A DNA stretch of 64,000 nucleotides from Streptomyces sp. NBC_01716. GTDB taxonomy: Bacteria > Actinomycetota > Actinomycetes > Streptomycetales > Streptomycetaceae. Where the stretch lies: assembly GCF_036248275.1 (NCBI RefSeq), contig NZ_CP109181.1:8556001-8620000 (forward strand). The letters run 5' to 3'. Each line of letters starts with the position of its first letter. Position 1 is the stretch's first letter. Made by a program: the position numbers and the translations under genes. Positions 36,101 through 44,279 of the stretch are shown in pieces. Under the pieces are notes generated by a model, which did no database searches, was not told the DNA's origin, and was given only the letters and a program-made list of their open reading frames with translations.

Positions 36101-39100
36101 ATTCCTCGACTACGACCCGAAGAAGAAGGGCTGGCACGTCTACGGCACCGGCGAGGTGTCGGCGGACGGCTCCCAGGTCGTACCGGACAAGAAGACCCGC
36201 GTCTGGGCATTCCACGGCGCCATGTTCAACACCGACGACCTGATCCCCTGGGACACCTCCTGGCTCCAGGACGTCATGGACTGGCTGTCCGGTGACCCGG
36301 TCGAGCTGTCGACGGGCCTGCTCACCGACTCCCGCACGGACCTGGCGGTGGCGGATTCGCGCGGTGGCGCGGAGCTCACGCGGACGTACTGGCAGGGGGA
36401 CCCGCACCCGCGCGCGTTCGGCATCGGCCGCGACCTGTCGTACAACGTCTTCCTGAACTCCAAACGCCCCTGGCAGGAGGTCGATCTCTATCTGCCGGGC
36501 GGCAGCAAGGTCCACTTCACCCGCACATCACCCGGCACCGGCTGGAACGACGCCGTCTTCGAAGCGCTCGACACCTCGTCCGACTTCCAGGGTGTGAAGA
36601 TCACCAAGGAGACGGGGCGTTGGGACCTGACGTTCCGTGACGGCACGGTGTGGGAGTTCCCGCAGTACGGCCCGCTCAAGGCGATCCACGACCGGCACGG
36701 CAACACGGTCAAGCTGACCAGACGCGCCGGCAGTGACGCCGACAAGGGCGAGATCACCCGGATCACCAGCCCCGGCGGCCGGTGGATCACACTCTCCTAC
36801 GACACCCAGCACCGCGTCACGTCCGCGACGGACAACACAGGCCGCACCACCTCCTACACCTACGACGCCGGCCGTCTGGAGACGGTGAAAGATCCGGCGG
36901 GCAAGATCAGCCGGTACACCTACGACGGCACGTCGAACCGGATCAAGACGGCAACCGACGCCCGCGGCATCACGTACATGCAGAACGAGTTCGACGCCGA
37001 CGGGCGGGTGAAGAAGCAGACGCTCACCGAGGGAGCGGAGTACTCGTTCGCGTACACGCAGACCGGCGCCGGGAAGATCACGTCGGCGAACGTGACGCAG
37101 CCGGGCGGCTCGGTCCGGCGGGTGGAGTTCGACGCGGACGGTTACGGCATCAAGGACACCGAGGCGTACGGAAGCACGCTCGCCCGCGAGACTCAGTATC
37201 ACCGTGGTCCGAAGCACCGGATCGACGCGGTGACGGACCCGTACAACCGGCGCACGGAACTCACCTACGACGCCAACGGATACGTCACCCGCACTACCGA
37301 ACTCGCCGGCACGGCACAGGCACGCCAGTCGGGTACAGCGGTCTACAACGGCCCCTACGACCAGCCGACTTCAGTGAGCGACCCACTGGGCAACACGACG
37401 ACTCTCGGCTACGACGAGTCGGGTGATCTGCGGACGGTCACGGACCCGGAGGGCCGGGAGACAACCCTCACTTACACGTCGGACGGTCAGATCAAGACCG
37501 TGACGGACGCGTCGGACGCGGTGACGGAGTACACCTACCGTCACGGCGAGCTGGTCTCGGTGAAGGATGCGGAGGGCCGAACGGGGGCTCAGTTCCTGGA
37601 CGCGGCGGGCCGCCCAACGGTGATCACGGACGAGGCGGGCTCGGTCACCACGCTCACGTATGACGCGCTGAACCAGACGCGGAAGATCACCGATCCGCTG
37701 GGCCAGTCGACGTCTCTGGACTTCGATGAGAACGGCAACATCAAGACGCTGACGGACGCCCGGCAGAACAGCACGAGTTGGGTGTACGACGACGCGGACC
37801 GTACGGAGTCGGTGACGGACCCGCTGGGCGCGCAGGCGCTGTTCGGGTACGACGCGGCGGGCCGGCTGACGAAGGCGACGAGCCGCTCGGGCCTGGTCGC
37901 GACAGCGGAGTACGACCTGCTGGGGCGGGCGAAGAACGCCAAGTACGGGGTGAACGCGGCGGGTGTGGCCGAGTCGACGGCCACGTATGCGTACGACGCG
38001 GTGGACCTGCCGAAGACGGTCACGGACACGCAGGCCGGCACGGAGAGCTTCGCCTACGACGCGTACGACCGGCTCAAGACGCTCAACGGCCCGACGGGCA
38101 CGGTGGGTTACGACTACGACGGGGCGGACCGCCGCAAGGAGATGACGGCGGCCGGGACCACCACCACGTACGGCTACGACACCTCCAGCATCCTCACCTC
38201 CGTCACCTCGGGAAGCCAGGAGGTGAGCTTCGGTCTGGACGCGGTGGGCCGTGAGAAGACGGCGAACCTGCCGGGCGGCATCGCACGGACGACCACGCTG
38301 GACAAGACGGGCGTGGTCTCCGGAATCGACTACACGCGCGGTGCCGCTGCGGTCGGCGACCTCACCTACACCCGTGACACTCAGGGCTTGCAGACGGGCC
38401 TCACGGGCAGCCTGGCTTCCGTCGCACTCCCCGCCGCCGAAAACGGCGCAGTGTTCGGCAAGGACAACCGGGTGACGTCCCTGGGAGGCCGCTCGTTCAC
38501 GTACGACGCGGACGGCCAGCTGAAGTCCGACGGCAAACGGACGTACGACTGGAACGCCCGCGGCCAGCTGTCCGGGGTGCAGTCCGCCACGGGCGGTCCG
38601 GCAAGCCAGTTCTCGTACGACCCCCTGGGCATCCGCAGTGGCAAAACGCTCGGCGACGCGACGCAGAAGTACCTGACGGACGGCTCCAACCCGCTGGTGG
38701 AGCAGGATGGTTCAGGCGCTGCGAAGGCGACGGTCGCCACGTCGGGCCTGGACGAGTACCTGACCCGTACGGAGAACGGTGCGACGCAGGTCTACCTGAC
38801 GGACGCGCTGGGCAGTGTGGTGGGTCTGGCGAACGCGGATGGCACGGTCGCGACGAGCTACACGTACGACCCGTACGGCCAGCCCACCACGTCGGGTACG
38901 GCGTCGACGAACCCGTACACCTTCACGGGCCGCGAGTCGGACGGCACCGGCCTGCTCTACTACCGCAACCGCTACTACGACCCCGAGTCCGGCCGCTTCA
39001 TCTCCCAGGACCCCATCGGCCACGCCGGCGGCACCAACCTCTACCAGTACGCCCTCAGCTCCCCCACGACCTACACCGACCCCACCGGCAACAGCCCGAT

Positions 39101-40082
39101 GCTCGCCGGCTGCGTCATCGGCGGCCTCGGCGAGGCGGGCCTGGACTGGCTCGGCCAACGCCTCTCCGGCCGAAAGGTCAACTGGGGCCAGGTCGGCACC
39201 TCAGCGGCACTCGGCTGCGCCGGCGGCATGATCGGCAAGTGGGCATCTCTCGGCAAGATCGACAACGCCAAGTCGGCGATCCCTGGCCCGGGTTGTAGAG
39301 TCAAGATCCCCAACAGCTTCACGGCCGACACCCCGGTCCTCCTCGCGGACGGCACCCGCAAACCGATCAAGGACATCCAGATCGGTGATGAGGTCCTCGC
39401 GACGGATCCGGAGACGGGTGAATCGGGCCCCCGCCCGGTAACGGCTCTGATCAAGGGCGCGGGCGATAAACAACTGGTCGACATCACCCTCGACACGGGT
39501 AAGACCAGCACCGTCACCGCCACTGACGGCCACCCCTTCTGGGTCCCGGCCCTCGGCCGCTGGATCGAAGCTGGCGAACTCACCACCGGCCAATGGCTCC
39601 AGACCAGCAGCGGAACCTGGGTCCAGATTAGCGCCGTTACCCACCACACCAAACGCACGACGGTCTACAACCTCACCGTCAACGACCTTCACACCTACTA
39701 CGTGCTGGCGGGCGACACTCCAGTACTTGCCCATAACATAGGCGGTAAAAAGGGTGGATACGGTGATGCATGTAAGCTCTTCTACCCTGGCAAGCATGCG
39801 GGTGGTTCGATCGATGCGCGCAACCAGTCGCGTGCATTCAATAGCGCAGAAATAGTCGACATCAATAAGATCGGCAACAAATTCGGCTGTCATACATGCG
39901 GCACCATGAGCTCTGGGTACCCGAATGGGACTTGGGTTAAAGATCATCAGCCTGTGTCGACATTTGTGGATAAATCGGTACCGCAGCAATTGTTCCCGCA
40001 CTGTCGAAGGTGTAGTTCTCTACAGGGCATTGCGGCCGCACAGTTCAAACGCGACAAAATCAATCCGTACACAGACTTCTAG
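33183..40082 (+). CDS. Secreted RHS/YD-repeat polymorphic toxin with Hint and HNH-like nuclease tip
   Basis: A 2299-residue giant toxin. A signal peptide (SLTVGLLALALSAGLVSAEA) is followed by an isolated YD repeat, two IPT/TIG-like domains (about 120-290), four beta-sandwich repeats (about 295-720), a carboxypeptidase-regulatory-like domain (about 785-870), then the DUF6531-type entry motif SGDPVELSTGLLTDSRT (about 1040) and a long run of RHS/YD repeats forming a shell. The core ends at LLYYRNRYYDPESGRFISQD (about 1925-1945). A Hint domain (about 2044-2185, ending VLAHN) leads to a 114-residue tip with C2236-x2-C2239, KDH2255QP and C2274-x2-C2277, an HNH/treble-clef nuclease pattern. GTG 33183 is chosen for its spacing to GGAGGG; ATG 33189 is the alternative. 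Confidence 0.9.
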   Translation: MRMHGERFGIRMSARRRSLTVGLLALALSAGLVSAEAAPPSPAAAPEASQAPPFLPPAAPVGPVAPASAAAAEPTTKNAVYAYDAASRLVGVTDPAGQTARYRYDAAGNRLGVDRFASSTLSVLSLVPVRAQAGAKVTLSGTGFSTTPASNAVKFGTTAATVDSATATRLVVTVPAAAASGKVSVTTGGTTVQSAESFTLATPAPSLMAVAPASGTVDTEVTLTGAGFAPALTDNVVRFGGGIVAQVTARTATALTVRVPLGAVTGPVEVETPDGRVTSADSFRVLSGTGVGEIESSVVTSLTDESPPTVSVATPGNRAQVRFDADAGADIGIGFTASTFNATVTARLYDPEGEQVGGNESLTGVADDWEVEDLPQAGTYSVILTPAATAVGQATITVSAPKTGVLGLTGPTAEVSLARAGQDGVLTFDAVLGDSLSLGIDSADMPKGMYARLYGPDGDQVINRFVGGGGAGAIDIDTLTQSGTYTLTLDPDTATSGTVRVTGSHYADAGVLDSAGPTVELPLNRPGQDGRATFTAQAGERVSLGVTATGFTGHVRMEFRRPNGTQFAFFLAPGTTSTEYDTAVLPDSGTYTLAALPSNAATTGNLSLTLSRPLGVAQLSTTGGPVDVDITRFAQDAESAFQATAGDSLTLGVTDNAFTDTVRVSVIAPSGTAIVDEKIVSTGKPATFPLAALAESGTYRVVVDPNRGARGTLKLTLSAGAQAQRVVDVAEDKPAAPKKPTAGVVPAGPDAWQPGKSSLAGRDWVTARGKAPKAPPALRGPPGKTTLTGHILKLDGKPLAKVTVSVGKKSAKTDTRGRFLLSGIADTSTTLVVEGASANNSKRSYGRYDIRISLKAGRTVDLGFPVWMTPLDTKNTVRFAAPAKADVVLKTPKIPGLEVRIPKGSVVRDEKGKPVTELGITAIPIDRPPFPLPENGIVPVYFTVQPGGTYVFPEGAQIIYPNYTREAPGTRVKFLDYDPKKKGWHVYGTGEVSADGSQVVPDKKTRVWAFHGAMFNTDDLIPWDTSWLQDVMDWLSGDPVELSTGLLTDSRTDLAVADSRGGAELTRTYWQGDPHPRAFGIGRDLSYNVFLNSKRPWQEVDLYLPGGSKVHFTRTSPGTGWNDAVFEALDTSSDFQGVKITKETGRWDLTFRDGTVWEFPQYGPLKAIHDRHGNTVKLTRRAGSDADKGEITRITSPGGRWITLSYDTQHRVTSATDNTGRTTSYTYDAGRLETVKDPAGKISRYTYDGTSNRIKTATDARGITYMQNEFDADGRVKKQTLTEGAEYSFAYTQTGAGKITSANVTQPGGSVRRVEFDADGYGIKDTEAYGSTLARETQYHRGPKHRIDAVTDPYNRRTELTYDANGYVTRTTELAGTAQARQSGTAVYNGPYDQPTSVSDPLGNTTTLGYDESGDLRTVTDPEGRETTLTYTSDGQIKTVTDASDAVTEYTYRHGELVSVKDAEGRTGAQFLDAAGRPTVITDEAGSVTTLTYDALNQTRKITDPLGQSTSLDFDENGNIKTLTDARQNSTSWVYDDADRTESVTDPLGAQALFGYDAAGRLTKATSRSGLVATAEYDLLGRAKNAKYGVNAAGVAESTATYAYDAVDLPKTVTDTQAGTESFAYDAYDRLKTLNGPTGTVGYDYDGADRRKEMTAAGTTTTYGYDTSSILTSVTSGSQEVSFGLDAVGREKTANLPGGIARTTTLDKTGVVSGIDYTRGAAAVGDLTYTRDTQGLQTGLTGSLASVALPAAENGAVFGKDNRVTSLGGRSFTYDADGQLKSDGKRTYDWNARGQLSGVQSATGGPASQFSYDPLGIRSGKTLGDATQKYLTDGSNPLVEQDGSGAAKATVATSGLDEYLTRTENGATQVYLTDALGSVVGLANADGTVATSYTYDPYGQPTTSGTASTNPYTFTGRESDGTGLLYYRNRYYDPESGRFISQDPIGHAGGTNLYQYALSSPTTYTDPTGNSPMLAGCVIGGLGEAGLDWLGQRLSGRKVNWGQVGTSAALGCAGGMIGKWASLGKIDNAKSAIPGPGCRVKIPNSFTADTPVLLADGTRKPIKDIQIGDEVLATDPETGESGPRPVTALIKGAGDKQLVDITLDTGKTSTVTATDGHPFWVPALGRWIEAGELTTGQWLQTSSGTWVQISAVTHHTKRTTVYNLTVNDLHTYYVLAGDTPVLAHNIGGKKGGYGDACKLFYPGKHAGGSIDARNQSRAFNSAEIVDINKIGNKFGCHTCGTMSSGYPNGTWVKDHQPVSTFVDKSVPQQLFPHCRRCSSLQGIAAAQFKRDKINPYTDF

Positions 40083-40091
40083 GGGTAACTG

Positions 40092-40487
40092 GTGGATGCG
40101 GAAGGCGGAGCCTCTTCCTTTCGAGTGGGGGTCCCGTGGGGGGTGCTTCGCTTCGAGTCGGTCGGTGGTGACGGAGATATTCCAGATATTGATCCGGTGG
40201 ATTCTCCGGTTGAGGCGAACGCGACCTGCATGGTGATCGCAGTCGTTCACCCTGATATCGGGCCCGTTGATGTCACGGTTCTTCAAGGAGAGACCGGTGC
40301 AGAGGCGGCTGTTGGGATCTTCGACGGGCTGTTTGACGCTCCAAATGGTGAGGTCGAAGTGGCGGACCTTGTTGGTGAGGACTTCTGCCACCGATTCGCC
40401 GTGGCCGGATCCAGAGTCCGCGTAAGAGTCAGTGTTGACGATCCGCAGATGGCGCAGAGCGTCGTTCTTCGTATCACTGTCGAGTGA
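40092..40487 (+). CDS. Candidate immunity protein for the RHS toxin
   Basis: A 131-residue acidic protein that begins nine bases after the toxin stop, from GTG 40092. It is rich in Asp/Glu and beta-branched residues (DIPDIDPVDSPVEANATCMV and GEVEVADLVGEDFCHRFAVA), suggesting a beta-rich fold. The size, charge, position and probable co-transcription fit the antidote of the C-terminal nuclease. No named immunity family is recognised, so function is inferred from place alone. Confidence 0.65.
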   Translation: MDAEGGASSFRVGVPWGVLRFESVGGDGDIPDIDPVDSPVEANATCMVIAVVHPDIGPVDVTVLQGETGAEAAVGIFDGLFDAPNGEVEVADLVGEDFCHRFAVAGSRVRVRVSVDDPQMAQSVVLRITVE

Positions 40488-40512
40488 GTACGGTCGAAAT
40501 CAGGAGGACCCA

Positions 40513-41586
40513 GTGCGACGCAGAACGGTGGTGGTTTCGGGGTCGGCGGCCGGACTGGGGCTCGTAGGGGGAGGCGTGGCCGCAGCGAACCTGAGGAGTG
40601 GCTCGTCGGAGGAGGAAAACAGCTTTGGAGCGGCAACAGCCCTTGGGGGGCTAGCCGTTGTGGGGGCCGAGCCGCCAGAGCGTTGCGTAGGAATCGTAGT
40701 GCTTGATCGTGGGCGCGCAGTGGGGGCGCTAGTTCGGGGTGTGCGGACCATTAGCGGGGATCGGATTTCCGTGACCTTCGGGGCGGGAGCGTCCCTTTTC
40801 GAGGGCGCCGGAGTTCCCGGGCCGCGGCAGTTGAAAGCGATGCCGTCCTTCCTCGGAGATCTGCTTAATCCCGCGCGGTCGCACGGTGATCTTCTCGTGC
40901 GGGTCGCGGGGGAGGATGCGGAGGCGGTGCGGGAAGCCGTGGAGAGAGTCAAGACGGTTGCCGCCGAGGCCGGTTGGGTCGTCCGCTGGGCCATCGAAGG
41001 GTTCCGGGCGGACAATCGTGTCGAGGAGGGTCGGGGGCTTTCCCGTAACCCGTTTGATTTCACTGAGGGGTTCGGGAATCCGGTGTCGGAGCGGGAGGTC
41101 GCTGACCGGGTCGTTGTGCGGGAGGGGCAGGGTGAGCCGGAGTGGGCGGTTGGGGGGAGTTATCAGGTGGTGCGGGTTATTCGGTTCGCGACGGAGTTGT
41201 GGGACAAGGATTCTGTGGATGAGCAGGAGCGGATTGTGGGCCGGCGGCGTGACGGGAGGTGGCTGGACGGGGCGCCGGTCAGTGAGGAGCCGAACTTCGC
41301 GGCCGACCCGAAGGGCCGGCTCACGCCTCTGGATTCGCATGTGCGGCTCGCTGCCCCCGACCGCCGCAATCCGCCCCCATTGGTGCGGCGTAGTTACAGC
41401 TACGACCGTGGTGACGGTGACACCGGCATCATCTTCAACTGTTACCAGCGGGACCTGGTCGAAGGTTTCGAGGCGGTCCAGAAGCGGCTTGAGGGTGAGG
41501 CATTGGCGAAGTACGTGCTCACGACCGGCGGTGGGTACTTCTTTGTACCGCCGCCTGGCGACGCGTGGATCGACGCCCTCAGCTAG
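40513..41586 (+). CDS. DyP-type haem peroxidase with unusual catalytic motif
   Basis: A 357-residue dye-decolourising peroxidase from GTG 40513 with AGGAGG upstream. An RRR-start hydrophobic N-terminus suggests export, perhaps by Tat. The family motif usually written GFxDG reads DFTEG here (Glu185 in the Asp position), followed by the conserved Asn-Pro. The proximal haem ligand is His276 in DSHVRLAAP; the C-terminal RRSYSYDRGDGDTGIIFNCY and GGGYFFVPP blocks are well kept. DyP enzymes oxidise dyes, phenols or haem with peroxide. It follows the immunity gene by 25 bp on the same strand, but a link to the toxin is unclear. Confidence 0.85.
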   Translation: MRRRTVVVSGSAAGLGLVGGGVAAANLRSGSSEEENSFGAATALGGLAVVGAEPPERCVGIVVLDRGRAVGALVRGVRTISGDRISVTFGAGASLFEGAGVPGPRQLKAMPSFLGDLLNPARSHGDLLVRVAGEDAEAVREAVERVKTVAAEAGWVVRWAIEGFRADNRVEEGRGLSRNPFDFTEGFGNPVSEREVADRVVVREGQGEPEWAVGGSYQVVRVIRFATELWDKDSVDEQERIVGRRRDGRWLDGAPVSEEPNFAADPKGRLTPLDSHVRLAAPDRRNPPPLVRRSYSYDRGDGDTGIIFNCYQRDLVEGFEAVQKRLEGEALAKYVLTTGGGYFFVPPPGDAWIDALS

Positions 41587-41672
41587 AGATCGTGTGAACT
41601 CCCCTGACGGGCACGCACCTTCTCCGTACGCGCTCTCGCTGATGAGCCCCCGGCGCAGCCTGCCGCCTCACG

Positions 41673-42749
41673 TCACACGCCGCCCTGTGCCCGGGATGCG
41701 TGAGGGGTGGACGGGGCCGGGGCCCAGTGCACCTCTTCGCTGTCCTGGCTGAACCGCCATTGGGTGATGACGCCGGCAAGTACCAGTTGGTCGAGTGTCT
41801 GTTCCAGATCGTGAGGGTTGAGGCCGCAGGCGCGGGACAGGCGGTCGGTTTCAGTGCTGGAGTGCGCAGTCCCGGGGGAGCGGTGAGCGGTGAGGGCCAG
41901 GTGGGTAAGGCGCGCCGGGGGTGAATGGGCGCCCGGAGGCAGTGAGGCAATGATGCGCAGGGCCCAGTCGGCTGCTTGGTGTCGGTCGGTGCGGCTGGGG
42001 GCCTGGTTGAGGACGTCGGGGTCGAGGAGTTGAACGGTGCGGGCGTGGTGGCGGGGTGCGTTGTCTGCTGGTGTGAGGGGTTGTAGCCAGCGGGCCGCTT
42101 CGAGTTCTTGCCACGGGGCGGGGTCGTGGCGCAGGCGCATGCCGCGCAGGAGCCCGGCGGGCAGGTGGGCCTGTCCGTGCCTGTCGGTGCGCAGGGCGCA
42201 TTGGAAGGCGAGCAGCCGGGCTTCAGTGCTTGCGTCGTGGGGGAGGGCGGCGGCGAGGTAGCTGAGCATTTCCTGGACGCGGAGCTGCCCGGACAGACCG
42301 CCGGGCCTTCTGGGCGGTCTTCTCCTGCCCGGACCGCGGCCAGAGGGCGCCGATCCGTTGGCCGTTGTGGCGGGGGTGGTGTCGGGGACGACGGCCGTGT
42401 ACGCGGTGGCTGCGGCGCAGGCGGCACAGACGTCGGCGAGACGCCAGGTGCGGCCGCTGCGTTCGCGGGTGAGGGCGAGAAGGATCGGTCCGGCGCAGCC
42501 GCGGTGTCGGGGGTGCCAGTGGCAGCCGTGCTGGTGGCACTGGCAGGTCCGCAGGTGGCCGGGGAGTGCCGACCGGCGCGCGTGACGGGCCAGATGCGCG
42601 AGGACGGTGGCCCGTGCGGAGGCGGCCGCCACCGGGGTGGAACTCGTGGCGCACTGCGGGCAGTGGAGGGCCGGTCCGTCTGCGTGGGGGCGTAGTTCGA
42701 CCGTCCAGGTGCGTCGCACCGTCTCGTATGCGGTGGTGCACAGCCTCAT
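41673..42749 (-). CDS. Cys/His-rich Streptomyces protein with winged-helix-like end
   Basis: A 358-residue protein beginning MRLCTTAYETVRRTWTVELR. The first 130 residues carry several potential zinc ligands: CPQCATSS, CQCHQHGCHWHPRHRGCAG and VCAACAAA. A helical middle (ARLLAFQCALRTDRHGQAHL) follows. The C-terminus reads LSRACGLNPHDLEQTLDQLV then LAGVITQWRFSQDSEEVHWA, which looks like a winged helix. It is divergent from an XRE gene, with three 17-bp repeats in the gap. It is probably a DNA-binding regulatory protein of an accessory element; no name is known to me. Confidence 0.65.
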   Translation of the reverse strand: MRLCTTAYETVRRTWTVELRPHADGPALHCPQCATSSTPVAAASARATVLAHLARHARRSALPGHLRTCQCHQHGCHWHPRHRGCAGPILLALTRERSGRTWRLADVCAACAAATAYTAVVPDTTPATTANGSAPSGRGPGRRRPPRRPGGLSGQLRVQEMLSYLAAALPHDASTEARLLAFQCALRTDRHGQAHLPAGLLRGMRLRHDPAPWQELEAARWLQPLTPADNAPRHHARTVQLLDPDVLNQAPSRTDRHQAADWALRIIASLPPGAHSPPARLTHLALTAHRSPGTAHSSTETDRLSRACGLNPHDLEQTLDQLVLAGVITQWRFSQDSEEVHWAPAPSTPHASRAQGGV

Positions 42750-42837
42750 GGGGCGCGTGTTCCTCCTTGTCTGGCCGCGCCGGTACGGGGTCCTTCGGTG
42801 ACCTGAGGCGGGGGAGCGGGGTGGTGGGCGCACCGTA

Positions 42838-42920
42838 GTGCAGATCTCTGCCCTCTCGTTCGGCCTACCGTCCCGCACAAGTAGGGCAGAGGTCTGCACT
42901 GACAGGGCAGGGGTCTGCAC
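42838..42920. repeat. Three copies of a 17-bp operator-like repeat
   Basis: GTGCAGATCTCTGCCCT at 42838-42854 recurs in reverse complement at 42883-42899 (AGGGCAGAGGTCTGCAC) and 42904-42920 (AGGGCAGGGGTCTGCAC). The last two begin 21 bp apart, two helical turns. All lie between divergent genes and end 14 bp before the XRE start, so they are likely binding sites for the XRE protein or the Cys/His-rich protein. Confidence 0.75.
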
Positions 42921-42934
42921 CTTCGGATGGGGAA

Positions 42935-43198
42935 GTGACGATCTTCCCGCCGGAACCGAACCTCGAAGCACTGCGCCTGGAGCTGGCGCGGCTGCGGGGC
43001 GATCACGGCTGGACCTATGACGAACTGGCCGCCCGCAGCGGCCTGTCACGGCGCACCCTCATCGAGATCGAGCAGGGACGCACCATCGGCACCCTGGCCA
43101 CCTGGCACGCCCTCGCCCACGCTCTCGGCGCCCCGCTCGACGAACTCTTCGGCACCCTCTGTGCCGGCCACGAACCCCCAGCCCCGCAGGACGACTGA
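42935..43198 (+). CDS. Small XRE-family regulator
   Basis: An 87-residue protein made almost entirely of an XRE helix-turn-helix (HGWTYDELAARSGLSRRTLI then EIEQGRTIGTLATWHALAHA). The start is GTG 42935, preceded by GGGGA. Its length matches single-domain Cro/C1 repressors. The three 17-bp repeats just upstream make autoregulation likely. Confidence 0.85.
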   Translation: MTIFPPEPNLEALRLELARLRGDHGWTYDELAARSGLSRRTLIEIEQGRTIGTLATWHALAHALGAPLDELFGTLCAGHEPPAPQDD

Positions 43199-43235
43199 GA
43201 CCGTTCGGCCCGCCTCTCAGGACCACGGGACGGAT

Positions 43236-43288
43236 CACCCGTACCGGTGACGACCCGCGAACACGCGAGCGGGTGACCGTACGGGTGT
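43236..43288. repeat. Imperfect inverted repeat
   Basis: The arms around CACCCGTACCGGTGACGACCC and its near-complement GGGTGACCGTACGGGTG fold into a long imperfect hairpin in the 170-bp gap after the XRE gene. It could be a terminator or a plasmid-type control element. Confidence 0.4.
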
Positions 43289-43368
43289 GGCAGTGAAAGA
43301 GGCTGTCCGGGGGACATGTCCGGCCGCGACGCCCGCCGGGCGGCGTGCCGCCTGGCACGTTCGCCGCC

Positions 43369-44277
43369 ATGCACTCCACACCCGCCTCGACCAGGCGCCG
43401 CTGGGACGGTACCCAGCCCCAGGCGCACCGTCACCACCGTCGGCTGCGGGTCGCGTCGACCAGTAGCAGCCGTCTCCTGCGCGCCGGGCAGAGCGGCCGT
43501 TGCACCGCGTGCGGCAACCTCATCGAGTGGTACGACCGCACCGGCCACCGGCCCGTCGCCCTCCACCCCCACGAACTACCTACCAGCGTGATTCCGTCGA
43601 CCTGTCGCTGGCACGTCAGCTCCGGCACGGCCTACCCCGCCAGCGACGGCACGGCCTGGTGCCGGATCCCGCACCCGCTCCTGTGCCCCGGCCGCGAGGC
43701 ACCTGATCCGCTGACACCGGACCTGGCCGAGTTCCGCCGTCGCCTCGCCCTGCGCACCCGCCGGATGATCGACACCGGCGCCTTCACCCCCACCACCGCC
43801 CAGCCCGCCCATTCCGAGTCCCAGGCGGAGGGCTGCCGCCCGGCCCGCCCCGTTGTGCAGATCCTCTACGGGCGCTACCTCGCCGACCGTCCGGTCGAGG
43901 ACATCCGGTGCGTCGCCCAGACCCGTACACGCCGCCGCTGCACCCTCCCCGTTCTGGCCCCCGGTGCCCCGGCCGGCATCTGGACGCTTATGCCTGCCAC
44001 CGCTGTGCGCGGGCAACTTGCCCTGCCCGGGACCGGTATGGCGGTCTACGACCTCACCCGCCTCCCTTACGCCGGGCAGCTGCGCTGGCGCACCCAGCAC
44101 TGCCCCGCCCACGCCGCCACCCCCACCGGCGCCGACCTCGCGCTCGCCGACTGGAAAACCTTCGACCCCCTGCTCCACCACCAGCACATCCACCCCCGCC
44201 TGCCGCTCACGACCCCCGCCGGTGCCCGGAGGCAGGGATACGAACAGCTCAACTCGCCGCGGACCGGGGAGGGGTGA
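43369..44277 (+). CDS. DUF6083-domain protein
   Basis: A 302-residue protein with the conserved block RCTACGNLIEWYDRTGHRPV, ALHPHELPTSVIPSTCRWHV and GTAWCRIPHPLLCPG (about 45-105), typical of DUF6083 proteins of Streptomyces. The four Cys and neighbouring His suggest zinc binding. A second Cys-containing part (IRCVAQTRTRRRCTLPVLAP, later RTQHCPAHA) follows. I chose ATG 43369, close to the conserved region. The next gene starts two bases after the stop, so three genes here form an operon ending with a helicase. Confidence 0.75.
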   Translation: MHSTPASTRRRWDGTQPQAHRHHRRLRVASTSSSRLLRAGQSGRCTACGNLIEWYDRTGHRPVALHPHELPTSVIPSTCRWHVSSGTAYPASDGTAWCRIPHPLLCPGREAPDPLTPDLAEFRRRLALRTRRMIDTGAFTPTTAQPAHSESQAEGCRPARPVVQILYGRYLADRPVEDIRCVAQTRTRRRCTLPVLAPGAPAGIWTLMPATAVRGQLALPGTGMAVYDLTRLPYAGQLRWRTQHCPAHAATPTGADLALADWKTFDPLLHHQHIHPRLPLTTPAGARRQGYEQLNSPRTGEG

Positions 44278-44279
44278 CC

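Noticed and set aside
33500..40000. Very long antisense open frames across the RHS toxin
   Set aside because: Their translations are Arg/Pro- or Gly/Val-rich with no domain pattern. They are a by-product of high third-position GC in the true gene.
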